DNA of 64,000 nucleotides, from positions 372,001 through 436,000 of the forward strand of contig NZ_CP084090.1 in assembly GCF_020217425.1 (NCBI RefSeq), written 5' to 3'. Each line of letters opens with the position of its first letter. Within the stretch, counting starts at the first letter, position 1. Of the stretch, positions 51,367 to 60,287 are shown one piece after another. A program made the position numbers and the translations under genes. Under the pieces are notes generated by a model. That model was given only the letters and a program-made list of their open reading frames with translations. It ran no database searches and was not told the origin of the DNA. Source of the DNA: Halomicrobium urmianum. Lineage in GTDB: Archaea; Halobacteriota; Halobacteria; Halobacteriales; Haloarculaceae.

Positions 51367-53478
51367 ATGGCCGAACCGGAGACAGCAGTCGCTCTCCTCC
51401 ACGGAGGCGAGCAGTCGCCAGAGCAGGTCGCCGCCGAGTCGTGGTGCCGGTCCGCCGAGTTCGACGTGGACGTCCTCGCCGCCGGGGCCGTCGCCGGGGA
51501 CGCCGCACTGACGCCCTACGACGTCGTCTGGTGGCACGCGGACGCCGTGCCCGGCACGCCGGCCGTCGCCGACCTCGGGACCGAGCTCCGGTCGTTCGTC
51601 GCCGACGGCGGCGGCCTGGTGCTGTCGCTGGCCGCCCTGTCAACCGTCGACGAACTCGGCATCGACCCCGTGGCGCCCGACGACGTCGTCGTCGATCCCG
51701 ACGGCCCGCCCGCGGGGCCCCTCCTGAAGTCCCTCCACGACGACCTCCCCGTCTTCGAGGCCGTCGACCGCCGGTCGATCACCCGGGAGGCAACGGACGC
51801 CACCGTCGCCCGCTACGAGGCCGTCCTCCCCGATCGCGGCGAAGTGCTCGCGGCGACGCGCCTGCCGGACCGCGACGAACCCGACCTCGTGACCGCCGTC
51901 GGCTGGTCGATCGGCGAGGGTAGCGTCGTGGGACTGGGCGACTGCCTCGTCTTCGACGCCGAGCCGCCGGCGGACGTCGCGGCCGCGCGTGACGCGCTGG
52001 CGACGGGCCTCCTCTCGAACGTCGGCGACGCGGACGTCCCCGACAGGCCCCGCGACGCCGAGGAGCTGACCGCGCTGCGCGAGCGCCTGGCAGACGACCC
52101 CCACCGGCCGAGCTACCACCTCTCGCCGCCGGCCAACTGGCTGAACGACCCCAACGGGCTGATCGAGTGGAACGGCCGCTACCACGTCTTCTACCAGTAC
52201 AACCCCGGCGGCCCGAACCACGACACCATCCACTGGGGCCACGCCGTCTCAGACGACCTCCTCCACTGGGAGGACGAGCCCGTCGCGCTGACGCCCTCGC
52301 CCGACGGTCCTGACCGCGACGGCTGCTGGTCGGGCTGCGCCGTCGACGACGACGGGACGCCGACGCTGCTGTACACCGGCGGCCGCGGGGCCGAACAGCT
52401 CCCCTGTCTCGCGACCACCGGCGACCCCGACCTCCGGACCTGGGAGAAGTCTCCGGACAACCCGATCATCGAGGAGCCGCCCGCGGAGCCCGCCGTCCTC
52501 TCGACCGACCACTGGGACGGCGAGTTCCGCGACCACTGCGTCTGGCGCGAGGACGGCACCTGGTACCAGCTGATCGGCGCCGGGCTCGCGGACGGCGGCG
52601 GGGCGGCGCTGCTGTACGCATCCGGGGACCTCCGCGAGTGGGAGTACCGCGGCCCGATCCTGACCGGCGATTACGGGATCGACGGCGTGGTCTGGGAGTG
52701 CCCGGAGCTGCTGGACCTCGGCGAGCGGAGCCTCCTGCACGTCTCGAACTACGAGGACGTCGTCTACTTCCTCGGCGAGTACGCCGACGGCGAGTTCGAG
52801 CCCGAGGAGCGGGGGCTGCTGGACCACGGCGACTTCTACGCCCCGCAGTCAATGCGGACCGGCGACGGGCGGCTGCTCACCTGGGGGTGGCTCCCGGAGG
52901 CCCGGACCGCGAGCGCCCACTGGGACGCCGGCTGGGCCGGCGCGCTGTCGCTGCCCCGCGAGCTGTCGGTGGACGGCGACGGCGACCTCCGCCAGCGGCC
53001 GGCGCCCGAACTGCGGGACCTGCGCGGGGCCCGCGAGAGCCGCGCGGACTGGACCGTCGCCCCCGACGATCCGGCGGCGCTCGACATGACCGGGCGGTCG
53101 CTGGAGCTCCGGGCCGAGGTGGCGCTGACCGACGCCGACGCGGTAGAGCTGGCGGTGCTGGAGACGCCCGACCGCGAGGAGCGGACGGCGCTGCGCTACA
53201 CCCGCGAGGGCGACCTCGTCGTCGACCGGTCCGCCGCGAGCCTCGACCCCAAGGCGTCGGACGAGGAGCTACGGACGTCGGTGCCGCCGTACGACGAGCC
53301 GCTCGACCTACGCGTCTACGTCGACGGCTCAGTCGTCGAGGTGTTCGCCAACGAGCGCCACTGCCTGACGGCCCGCGTCTACCCGACCCGGGAGGACGCG
53401 ACGGGCGTCTCGCTGACCGCGCAGGGCGGGGCCGCCGAGGTGTCGCTGGACGCCTGGGAACTGTCAGGGACGTTCTGA
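51367..53478 (+). CDS. GH32 fructosidase with an N-terminal ThuA/amidotransferase-like domain (703 aa)
   Basis: Residues about 230-530 form the five-bladed propeller of glycoside hydrolase family 32: [20 protein letters not shown] (nucleophile Asp261), [12 protein letters not shown] (Asp389, where most relatives have Arg-Asp-Pro) and [12 protein letters not shown] (acid/base Glu444). The beta-sandwich follows to the end. The first 220 residues resemble a class I glutamine amidotransferase-like or ThuA fold ([36 protein letters not shown]). No signal peptide is visible, so it probably acts inside the cell on sucrose, fructo-oligosaccharides or imported fructans. A GH68 fructosyltransferase gene lies about 0.8 kb further on, in the opposite orientation. 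Confidence 0.9.
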   Translation: MAEPETAVALLHGGEQSPEQVAAESWCRSAEFDVDVLAAGAVAGDAALTPYDVVWWHADAVPGTPAVADLGTELRSFVADGGGLVLSLAALSTVDELGIDPVAPDDVVVDPDGPPAGPLLKSLHDDLPVFEAVDRRSITREATDATVARYEAVLPDRGEVLAATRLPDRDEPDLVTAVGWSIGEGSVVGLGDCLVFDAEPPADVAAARDALATGLLSNVGDADVPDRPRDAEELTALRERLADDPHRPSYHLSPPANWLNDPNGLIEWNGRYHVFYQYNPGGPNHDTIHWGHAVSDDLLHWEDEPVALTPSPDGPDRDGCWSGCAVDDDGTPTLLYTGGRGAEQLPCLATTGDPDLRTWEKSPDNPIIEEPPAEPAVLSTDHWDGEFRDHCVWREDGTWYQLIGAGLADGGGAALLYASGDLREWEYRGPILTGDYGIDGVVWECPELLDLGERSLLHVSNYEDVVYFLGEYADGEFEPEERGLLDHGDFYAPQSMRTGDGRLLTWGWLPEARTASAHWDAGWAGALSLPRELSVDGDGDLRQRPAPELRDLRGARESRADWTVAPDDPAALDMTGRSLELRAEVALTDADAVELAVLETPDREERTALRYTREGDLVVDRSAASLDPKASDEELRTSVPPYDEPLDLRVYVDGSVVEVFANERHCLTARVYPTREDATGVSLTAQGGAAEVSLDAWELSGTF

Positions 53479-53568
53479 GCCGACCGGAAAAAGGCGCGGT
53501 TGGAGAGCCGAACGGCGTCGGCGCGGAAGGGGGCCAAGGTTCGGCCGTGAGAGGGTGGTCGCGAGCGC

Positions 53569-54084
53569 TTACCGGCTCATCATCTGCATGCCGCCCTGCA
53601 TGCCGCTGCCCTGCATCTGGCCCTGCTGCATCGACTGGCCCTGCTGGCCCATCGAGAGGTACTGCTGGATGGCGTCGGTCGCGCGGTGCAGTTCCTCGGC
53701 GCACTCCTGGCAGTGGGCGTGGGAGTGTCGGCCGCACTCCTGGGCGCAGGCCTGCATCGCCTGCTGGAGCGTCTGGAGGACCGAGCGCTCGAATCGCGAC
53801 TGCCGGGGCACGAACGTCTCGGCGACCTCGGCGAGCTCAGAGACGTCCTCGCACATCTGGATGCACTCGATCATCATCGGATCGGCCTCCTGGATGCACT
53901 GGTCGGCGCACCACTCGCAGGTCATGGCTGCCCGGTGGATCGTCTGTGTCATCTCCCGCATCTGCGGCGTCTCGATCTCGCTGAATCGCATCCCCTGGCC
54001 GCCCATCTGCTGGCCGCCCGTCTGGCTCATCTGTCCGCCTGTGCCCTGCATCTGCCCGCTCGTGGACTGGAAGTTCTGTGACAT
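53569..54084 (-). CDS. Cysteine-rich four-helix copper-storage-like protein (DUF326/Csp-type, 170 aa)
   Basis: Four helices with regularly spaced Cys: MTCEWCADQCIQEADPMMIE, CIQMCEDVSELAEV, ACAQECGRHSHAHCQECAEE. This is the pattern of the Csp family, whose helical bundles bind many Cu(I) ions along an inner row of thiolates. The N- and C-terminal tails are Gln/Met/Gly-rich (GGQMSQTGGQQMGGQGM and GSGMQGGMQMMSR) and could bind further copper. ATG 54084 begins MSQNFQSTSGQM; no signal peptide, so cytosolic storage is likely. Its neighbours (fructan genes) give no hint of function. Confidence 0.85.
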   Translation of the reverse strand: MSQNFQSTSGQMQGTGGQMSQTGGQQMGGQGMRFSEIETPQMREMTQTIHRAAMTCEWCADQCIQEADPMMIECIQMCEDVSELAEVAETFVPRQSRFERSVLQTLQQAMQACAQECGRHSHAHCQECAEELHRATDAIQQYLSMGQQGQSMQQGQMQGSGMQGGMQMMSR

Positions 54085-54315
54085 GGCTGTCTCGTGGGCA
54101 GTCGCACCCGGTGGGAGGGACACGCAGGACCGGGAAAGTTACTGGCGCGGTACGGGCGCTAACGCGGAATTACGCGCCGGACCGCGGGACGGCGTCCCGG
54201 GCGACAGCCGCGAACCAGCGGCGGCGACGCCGCCAGGGGGCCGATAACGCAAGCATACTGCAGGCGACCGGTGCCCAGGCGAAGCGAGCCGGTCGGGAAC
54301 TGTCGTCTACGTCGA
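54085..54315. other. Intergenic region
   Basis: About 230 bases between two minus-strand genes. It holds the upstream region of the copper-storage-like gene; no clear TATA box, hairpin or reading frame was found. Confidence 0.4.
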
Positions 54316-55632
54316 TCAGGAGAGCCCGTCGCCGTACGGGCCCCGTGGGCGGTCGGCGGACGGCTCGAACAGCGCCGACTCCAGCGGCGGCAGGTCCTCC
54401 CGGGGGAGCGGCACGTGCCAGTTGTCGAGCTTGCCGCGGATCTGCGTGGTCCGCCCGTCGATGCCGAGGCGCAGCGTCGGCGCCATCGTCCCGCCGAACC
54501 GGCGGCGCTGCTCGGCGTCGGGCAGGTCAGCGACCGCGTCCATCGACGGGGCCGCGAAGTCGTAGTAGTTGAAGAAGCTCTGGACGAGCGCCTCGTCGCC
54601 GTGGGGCAGGACCATCCACGAGTACGACTGGTAGGGCGCGTTCTCGGGGTTCGTGACGACCAGTCCCGACCCGTTCAGGGGCTCGTAGTCCCCGCGCAGC
54701 GAGTCCGCGGCGAACCCGTACAGCGCGTCGAACCCGTCCAGCCCGGGCGCGAAGGTGTGGCGGTGGCTCGAGACGAAGAGGTAGTAGCGGCCATCGCGCC
54801 GGAGCACGTGGGGCCGCTCCAGTTCCTGGTTGACGCAGACGGCGTCGAGAATCGGCTCCCGCAGCTCCCACTCCAGCGGGTCGCCCGAGGGGGACTCGGC
54901 CAGCCCGACGCAGCCGTTGAACGCCTGCTGCTCGGGGTCCCCGCCGCAGGCGTCGCTGCCCTCGGGGACGGGCACGTTGGCCTCGAACAGGAGAGACGTG
55001 GTCCCCGTCTCGGGGTCCTCGTAGAACCAGGGGTCCCGGAAGGTGTAGGTCATCCCGCGGGACTGGTCCTCGCGCTCGTAGCGCTCGCCGTCAGGCTCGA
55101 AGAGCACCTGATGCTCCCAGGAACCCGTCACGGCGAGGCCATCACCACCATCGGCCTCGATGTTCCCGCCGCCCGCGCCGACGACGCGCTGGGTGTAGGT
55201 CAGCTCCTCGTCCTCGGCGCGGCCCGCGGCCGTGTAGAAGAGGTACAGGTCGCCGTCGTCGTACAGCGCAGACCCCGCCCACTGGCGCTGTCCCAGGGGA
55301 GCCTCGAAGACGGGCTCGCCCACCTCCCAGGACCGGCCGTCGGCGGAGTAGCTGTACCGTATCGTCGCGACGTCGTGGCGCTTCCCCGGTAGCAGGTCGG
55401 CCGGCGCGGTCAGGTGAAAGGCGACGCGGTGGCCGCCGACCTCGGCGATCCGTCCCCGCCGGTCCCGGAGCAGCCACGTGTCCCACACGTGGACGTCCTC
55501 GGCGGGGTCCGACTCGGGCGGGTAGAACACCGGCGCGACGGCGTCGTCGCCCCGTTCGAGCGCGGCCGCGTGGTCCCGCGTCCATCCCGAACGGGCCCGG
55601 AAGCCCGACGCGTGACCCTCGACTGGATCCAT
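54316..55632 (-). CDS. GH68 fructosyltransferase (levansucrase/inulosucrase family, 438 aa)
   Basis: Family 68 motifs are complete: VWDTWLLRDRRG with the nucleophile Asp51, RQWAGSALYDDGDLYLFYTA, TYTFRDPWFYEDPETG with the stabilising Asp200, and VNQELERPHVLRRDG with the acid/base Glu272. These enzymes split sucrose and build levan or inulin-type fructans. Most bacterial GH68 enzymes are secreted; no signal peptide is visible here (MDPVEGHASGFRARSGWTRD). Together with the GH32 gene it suggests a small sucrose/fructan locus. Whether levan or inulin is made cannot be read from the sequence. Confidence 0.92.
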   Translation of the reverse strand: MDPVEGHASGFRARSGWTRDHAAALERGDDAVAPVFYPPESDPAEDVHVWDTWLLRDRRGRIAEVGGHRVAFHLTAPADLLPGKRHDVATIRYSYSADGRSWEVGEPVFEAPLGQRQWAGSALYDDGDLYLFYTAAGRAEDEELTYTQRVVGAGGGNIEADGGDGLAVTGSWEHQVLFEPDGERYEREDQSRGMTYTFRDPWFYEDPETGTTSLLFEANVPVPEGSDACGGDPEQQAFNGCVGLAESPSGDPLEWELREPILDAVCVNQELERPHVLRRDGRYYLFVSSHRHTFAPGLDGFDALYGFAADSLRGDYEPLNGSGLVVTNPENAPYQSYSWMVLPHGDEALVQSFFNYYDFAAPSMDAVADLPDAEQRRRFGGTMAPTLRLGIDGRTTQIRGKLDNWHVPLPREDLPPLESALFEPSADRPRGPYGDGLS

Positions 55633-55681
55633 ACCGGGAGGTGACGGAGCCGCTGGAAAAAGGTTTACACGCCAGTTGTAG

Positions 55682-55921
55682 CTACTCCTCGTCGGGGTCG
55701 CTCCGGTCGACGCTCTCCGGCCCGGTGATGTCCAGCGGCCGGATCCAGACGTACCAGAGCATCAGGATACCGGTGCCGTACCCGATGGCCCAGACCGCGC
55801 TGCCGACGGTCTGGTAGCCGAGTTCCTCCAGCGCGAAACTCGCCAGCCCGGGGAGGACGATCACCGCGAGCGCGGCCAGCGCAGGGGCGAGTTTCTCCCG
55901 ACGGTCGGCGTCCATGCCCAT
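55682..55921 (-). CDS. Small two-span membrane protein (79 aa)
   Basis: The protein MDADRREKLAPALAALAVIV has two hydrophobic segments (about 11-30 and 40-62), a WYVWIRPLDITGPESVDRSD tail and an acidic end. The start is ATG 55921 or, two codons on, ATG 55915. It looks like one of the many small haloarchaeal membrane proteins of unknown function, and it follows no evident operon. Confidence 0.65.
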   Translation of the reverse strand: MGMDADRREKLAPALAALAVIVLPGLASFALEELGYQTVGSAVWAIGYGTGILMLWYVWIRPLDITGPESVDRSDPDEE

Positions 55922-56003
55922 ACGGACCGAACGGCGGCCGCGCGCAAATGGGTGCCGGATTCCCGCTCGCCTGGTTCGAGGCCTCGCTCCGCTCGGCCTC
56001 GCA

Positions 56004-56258
56004 TCAAACGAGTCGTGGCACGACCCCCGCCGCGGGTCCGCGACGACCCCACCGATCGCGCCGGCACGTCGCGACGTCGAAGCCGGCCTCCTCCAGCGCC
56101 GCGGCCAGCGCCGACACCGGCACTCGCCCGTCGACCTCGGCCGTATCCGTCTCGTGGTCGGCGTCGGCGTCCGTCACGCCCGCGACCCCGGAAAGGGCTG
56201 TCTCGACCGTCGTCGCGCTCTCCTCGCCGGTCATGCCGTCGACCCTGAGCAGTAACAT
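56004..56258 (-). CDS. Heavy-metal-associated (HMA)-like domain lacking the CxxC metal site (84 aa)
   Basis: MLLLRVDGMTGEESATTVET, then ALSGVAGVTDADADHETDTA and EVDGRVPVSALAAALEEAGF, is the ferredoxin-like beta-alpha-beta fold of copper chaperones. The metal loop should read GMTCxxC, but here it is GMTGEES, so both thiols are missing. A lone Cys occurs later (DVATCRRDRW). The C-terminal 20 residues are basic, unlike the rest. Either the protein has lost metal binding or has taken a new role. TATA-like ACTATAGTG is about 30 bases upstream on the minus strand. Confidence 0.7.
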   Translation of the reverse strand: MLLLRVDGMTGEESATTVETALSGVAGVTDADADHETDTAEVDGRVPVSALAAALEEAGFDVATCRRDRWGRRGPAAGVVPRLV

Positions 56259-56297
56259 TCGCCTCGCACTCCTGTTGTCTCCCCCACACTATAGTTG

Positions 56298-57302
56298 TCA
56301 CGAACCGGAGAGTTCCCGGAACACCGTCCAGGCCGGGTCGGCGTCGGGTGTGCTGACGCGCTCGCCGTCGACGTAGACGCCCTCGCCGGCGGCGACCTCG
56401 CCGACGACGGCCGCCGGCGTCCCGCTCGCCTCCAGCGCATCGACGACCGCGTCGGCCCCGTCGGCGACGGCGATCAGCAGCGTCCCGGCGCTGCTGGCCG
56501 CCCAGGGGTCGATCCCGACGGCGTCGCAGACCGCCTCCACGCCCGGGGCCACCGGAACGGCCTCGCGGTCCACGTCGAACCGGACGCCCGCGCCGTCGGC
56601 CATCTCCACGAGCGCGCCCCGGAGGCCGCCCTCGGTGGCGTCGTGCATCGCCGACACGTCGCCGCTCTCGAAGGCAGCGCGCGCGTCCGCGACGACCGCG
56701 ATATCGTCCACCCGCTCCTGTGCGGTCGCGACCGTCTCCGCGTCCAGCTCCAGCGCCTCCGGAAACAGCGTCGCGAACAGGCCGGTCACCTCCGCGGCGG
56801 GGCCCGTGGAGATCACAAGGTCGTCGCCCGGGCGCGCGCCGTCCGGCCGGACCACGTCGTCGTGGCCGCCCACGCCCAGCGCGGTCGCACCGCCGACCCA
56901 CGACGTGTCGATGCCGGGGTAGCGCGCGGTGTGGCCCGACGCGACGCTCACGCCCAGCTCCGCCGCGTGGTCGCTGATCGCCCGCCAGAGCCGACCGAGT
57001 TCGTCGTCGGTCATCGACGGCGGCAGCGAGAGCGAGATGGCGAGGTGCGTCGGCGGGACCCCGGAGACCGCCACGTCCGCGAGGACGACCTCCAGCGCCA
57101 GCCGTCCGGCCCGCTCCCAGCCCAGTTCCGGCAGGATCGAGATCGGATCGGTCGCGAGGACGACCGCGCGGTCGCCCACCTCGAGCACCCCGAAGTCCAC
57201 GCCGTGTCGCGGTCCCACGACCACGTCGTCCCGGTCGGCGCCGAGGTTCGGATAGATCACCTCGTCGAAGAAGTCGCGGTCGATCTTCCCCAGGTCGGTC
57301 AT
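56298..57302 (-). CDS. AIR synthase-family protein (HypE/ThiL-like, 334 aa)
   Basis: The PurM/HypE/SelD superfamily layout is clear: RDDVVVGPRHGVDFGVLEVG, LATDPISILPELGWERAGRL, VVLADVAVSGVPPTHLAISL (metal-binding Asp), PGDDLVISTGPA and VSAMHDATEGGLRGALVEMA. The superfamily includes thiamine-phosphate kinase ThiL, AIR synthetase PurM and hydrogenase maturation HypE. No hydrogenase genes are present, and the gene follows a thiamine-type ABC transporter on the same strand with a 56-base gap, so a role linked to thiamine is possible but unproven. ATG 57302 is the conserved start. Confidence 0.85.
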   Translation of the reverse strand: MTDLGKIDRDFFDEVIYPNLGADRDDVVVGPRHGVDFGVLEVGDRAVVLATDPISILPELGWERAGRLALEVVLADVAVSGVPPTHLAISLSLPPSMTDDELGRLWRAISDHAAELGVSVASGHTARYPGIDTSWVGGATALGVGGHDDVVRPDGARPGDDLVISTGPAAEVTGLFATLFPEALELDAETVATAQERVDDIAVVADARAAFESGDVSAMHDATEGGLRGALVEMADGAGVRFDVDREAVPVAPGVEAVCDAVGIDPWAASSAGTLLIAVADGADAVVDALEASGTPAAVVGEVAAGEGVYVDGERVSTPDADPAWTVFRELSGS

Positions 57303-57358
57303 CGGTCTAGGTCGACCGTCCTCCCCCAAAGGCGTACCTGAGTCCGTCGGTCGGCAGC

Positions 57359-58510
57359 CTACAGGACGCACACGTCGTCGGCGGCCACGCCCAGTTCGAC
57401 CGCTCCGGCGGGGGGATCGGTGGCGGCGGTCTTGACGATCAGGTCCCGGCCCCGCCACTCGCAGTGGACGCGGTAGGCGTCGCCCAGGAACTCGGCGGTC
57501 CGGACGGTCGCCGTCAGCGTCGCGCCGTCCGCCGTCGCGGCGCCATCGTGCATCCCGCCGACGGCGAGGTCCTCCGGGCGCACGGCGACCGTCACCCCGT
57601 CGCCGGGCTCGACGTCCGCGCCGGACGGCAACGGCAGGTCGACGCCGTCGGACGAGTCCGACGAGCCTCCGCTCGCTTCGCTCGCGGAGACCCCGTCGAC
57701 CCGGACGCGCCCGTCTCCCGTCGCGACGCCGTCGAGGACGTTGTTGTCGCCGACGAACTCCGCGACGAACCGGGAAGCGGGCTCGCGATACACCGTCTCC
57801 GGCGTGGCCACCTGCTCGACGCGGCCGTCCTGCAGTACGGCCACGCGGTCGCTGATCGCTAGCGCCTCCGCCTGGTCGTGGGTGACGTAGATCGTCGTGA
57901 TCCCCAGGTCGCGCTGGATGTCCCTGATGCGCACGCGCAGGCGCTGGCGCAGCTGCGCGTCCAGCGCCGACAACGGTTCGTCCAGCAGCAGGACGTCCGG
58001 CCCCGGCGCGAGCGCGCGGGCGAGCGCGACGCGCTGCTGCTGCCCGCCCGAGAGCTGTTCCGGATCCCGGTCCGCGAGAGCCGCCATGTCCACCAGTTCG
58101 AGCAGTTCGGTCACTCGCTCTTCGGTCGTCGCACCGCCGGGTGGGTCGGCGAAGCGGAGGCCGTAGGCGACGTTCTCGCGGACGCTCATGTGCGGGAAGA
58201 GCGCGTAGTTCTGGAACACGACGCCGACGTCGCGCTCCTCCGGCGGCCGGCCGGTCACGTCCCGCCCGCCGATGCGCACGCGACCCGCGTCGGGCGACTC
58301 CAGCCCCGCGACGGCGCGCAGGGTGGTCGTCTTGCCGCAGCCGGAGGGCCCGACGAGCGTGAAGAACTCGCCGTTCTCGACCGAGAGGGAGACGTCCCGC
58401 AGCGCGGTCACGCCGCCGAAGCGGACCGTGAGGTCCTCGACGGCGACGCCGGCGCTCTCCTGCCCGTCCCGCCGTGGCGGCCCGTCGGCGTCCCGCTGCT
58501 CGTCGCTCAT
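57359..58510 (-). CDS. thiQ: ABC transporter ATP-binding protein, thiamine/iron/spermidine type (383 aa)
   Basis: Walker A GPSGCGKTTTLRAVAG, Q-loop VVFQNYALFPHMSVRENVAY, signature LSGGQQQRVALARALA, Walker B DVLLLDEPLSALD and H-loop IYVTHDQAEALA are all present. Residues about 250-383 form a TOBE-type regulatory domain, so the protein is longer than typical bacterial ThiQ (about 230 aa). Its ATG overlaps the stop of the permease gene by four bases. The thiamine specificity is inferred from the binding protein of the same operon; gene symbol by operon position. Confidence 0.85.
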   Translation of the reverse strand: MSDEQRDADGPPRRDGQESAGVAVEDLTVRFGGVTALRDVSLSVENGEFFTLVGPSGCGKTTTLRAVAGLESPDAGRVRIGGRDVTGRPPEERDVGVVFQNYALFPHMSVRENVAYGLRFADPPGGATTEERVTELLELVDMAALADRDPEQLSGGQQQRVALARALAPGPDVLLLDEPLSALDAQLRQRLRVRIRDIQRDLGITTIYVTHDQAEALAISDRVAVLQDGRVEQVATPETVYREPASRFVAEFVGDNNVLDGVATGDGRVRVDGVSASEASGGSSDSSDGVDLPLPSGADVEPGDGVTVAVRPEDLAVGGMHDGAATADGATLTATVRTAEFLGDAYRVHCEWRGRDLIVKTAATDPPAGAVELGVAADDVCVL

Positions 58511-60285
58511 CGCTCCCACCGCCCTCCGACGCGGTCGATGACCACGAAGCTGGCGGCCGTCACCGCGAGCAGCACGGTCCCCATCGCCGTCGCCGGGCCG
58601 AGGTTCGGCCCCAGCGAGCGGTTCCCGACGTACCGCTCCAGTGCCACGGGCATCGTGTAGCTGTCGACCCCCTCGGCGAGGAGGACCGTCGAGTCGAACT
58701 CGCCGACGCTGATGGCGAACGCGAAGGCCGCGCCGGCGACGAGCGCGCCGGCCACGAGCGGGAGTTCCACGTCGACGAGCGCCCGGGCGCGGGAGGCACC
58801 GAGCGAGCGGGCGGCGTCGACGAGTCGCCCGTCGAGGCCGCCCAGCGCCGGCGTCACGTTCCGGGAGACGAACGGGTAGGCGGCGACGGCGTGGGCCGCG
58901 ATGACGGCTCCGGCGCCCGTGACCACGACGCGGTGGCCGAACAGCTCCGTCCCGAACACGAGCGTCTGCAGGAGGCCCAGGCCGACGACGATGCCGCTGA
59001 CCGCCAGCGGCGCGGTCAGCAGGGCCTCGGCCGCACGGGAGCCCCGGCCGCCCCGCGTCGCCACGACGGAGACGACCACGCCCATCGGGAGCGCCAGGAG
59101 CAGCGTCCCGGCGCCGAACAGCAGCGAGTTCCGCACCGCGGGCAGCGGGCGGACCGTCCCGACGGCGACGCCGCGCTGTTGCTCCAGGAGGAAGGCGTAG
59201 TACTCCAGCGTGAACCCACCGTCCGGGCCGGTGACGCTCTCGACGACCAGACTCGCCAGCGGGCCGACGAACACGACCAGCGCGACGGCGGCGTAGGCGA
59301 GCAGGCCCAGGCGGCGAGCGTCGAGCGACCGCCAGCCGTCGAACAGGGGCGCCCGGCCGAGCGACTCGCCCGCGCTGCCGGCCTGGACCTGGGCGGCCTC
59401 GTATCGGAGGTAGGCGTAGGTCAGCCCCAGCGAGAGCGCCGTCTCCAGCGTGCCGAGCGTCGCAGCCTCCGCGAGGTCGAGGTCCTGAACGCGCGCGTAC
59501 AGCCACACCTCGACGGTCGCCAGTTCCAGCCCGCCCAGCGCGAGCACGATGGGGAAGGTCATGAACGTGAACACGAACGTCAGCAGCGCGGCGGTCATGA
59601 GGCTCGGCAGGAGCTGGGGCGCGACCACGTCACGGAACGCCCGTAGCGGCGAGGCGCCCATCGTCCGGGCGGTCTCGACCTGCCGGCGGTCGACCGACTC
59701 CCAGGCCGTCGTCACCAGCCGCGTCACCAGCGGCGCGTTGTAGAAGGCGTGGGCGAGCACGACGATCTCCAGCGTGCCGACGAGTTCGACGGGCCCCAGG
59801 CCGAGCGGTCCGAGGAGGTCGTTGAACACCCCGGTCCGGCCGAACATGGCGAGAAAGCCCACCGCGACCATGATCGACGGCAGGACGAACGGGAGGATGG
59901 TCACCGACCGCAGCAGGCGGCGGCCGGGGAACTCGAAGCGGGCGAGCAGATAGGCGCCCGGCAGCCCCAGCAGGACACTGGCGACCGTCGACAGCGCGGC
60001 CTGGTAGGCCGTGAAGCCGAAGAGACCGAGCCTGACCGACGGCGCGCCCGCGGCGAGCCACTCGGCGACGCCGCCGGGGATCCCGAGCGGGTCCGTCACG
60101 AGGTAGTGAGCGACGCCGACGTAGAATGGATCGGAGAGAACCTCCGCGAGCGGCGCGAGCGTGAGGCGCCCGCCCTGGTAGACGGCCGCCGCGAGGACGC
60201 TCCCGACCGGGTAGTAGAAGAGGACCGCGAGCGCCGCGACGGTGGCGGCGACGCCCGCGGGAATCGCGACCCGGTCGGCCCGCAT
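58507..60285 (-). CDS. thiP: ABC transporter permease with two fused membrane domains (ThiP/FbpB type, 592 aa)
   Basis: Twelve or so hydrophobic segments fall into two homologous halves, each with an EAA loop: ETARTMGASPLRAFRDVVAP in the first and DAARSLGASRARALVDVELP in the second. This fused arrangement occurs in thiamine (ThiP) and ferric iron (FbpB) importers. It is located two bases downstream of the binding protein gene and is coupled to the ATPase gene. Confidence 0.9.
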   Translation of the reverse strand: MRADRVAIPAGVAATVAALAVLFYYPVGSVLAAAVYQGGRLTLAPLAEVLSDPFYVGVAHYLVTDPLGIPGGVAEWLAAGAPSVRLGLFGFTAYQAALSTVASVLLGLPGAYLLARFEFPGRRLLRSVTILPFVLPSIMVAVGFLAMFGRTGVFNDLLGPLGLGPVELVGTLEIVVLAHAFYNAPLVTRLVTTAWESVDRRQVETARTMGASPLRAFRDVVAPQLLPSLMTAALLTFVFTFMTFPIVLALGGLELATVEVWLYARVQDLDLAEAATLGTLETALSLGLTYAYLRYEAAQVQAGSAGESLGRAPLFDGWRSLDARRLGLLAYAAVALVVFVGPLASLVVESVTGPDGGFTLEYYAFLLEQQRGVAVGTVRPLPAVRNSLLFGAGTLLLALPMGVVVSVVATRGGRGSRAAEALLTAPLAVSGIVVGLGLLQTLVFGTELFGHRVVVTGAGAVIAAHAVAAYPFVSRNVTPALGGLDGRLVDAARSLGASRARALVDVELPLVAGALVAGAAFAFAISVGEFDSTVLLAEGVDSYTMPVALERYVGNRSLGPNLGPATAMGTVLLAVTAASFVVIDRVGGRWER

Positions 60286-60287
60286 CG

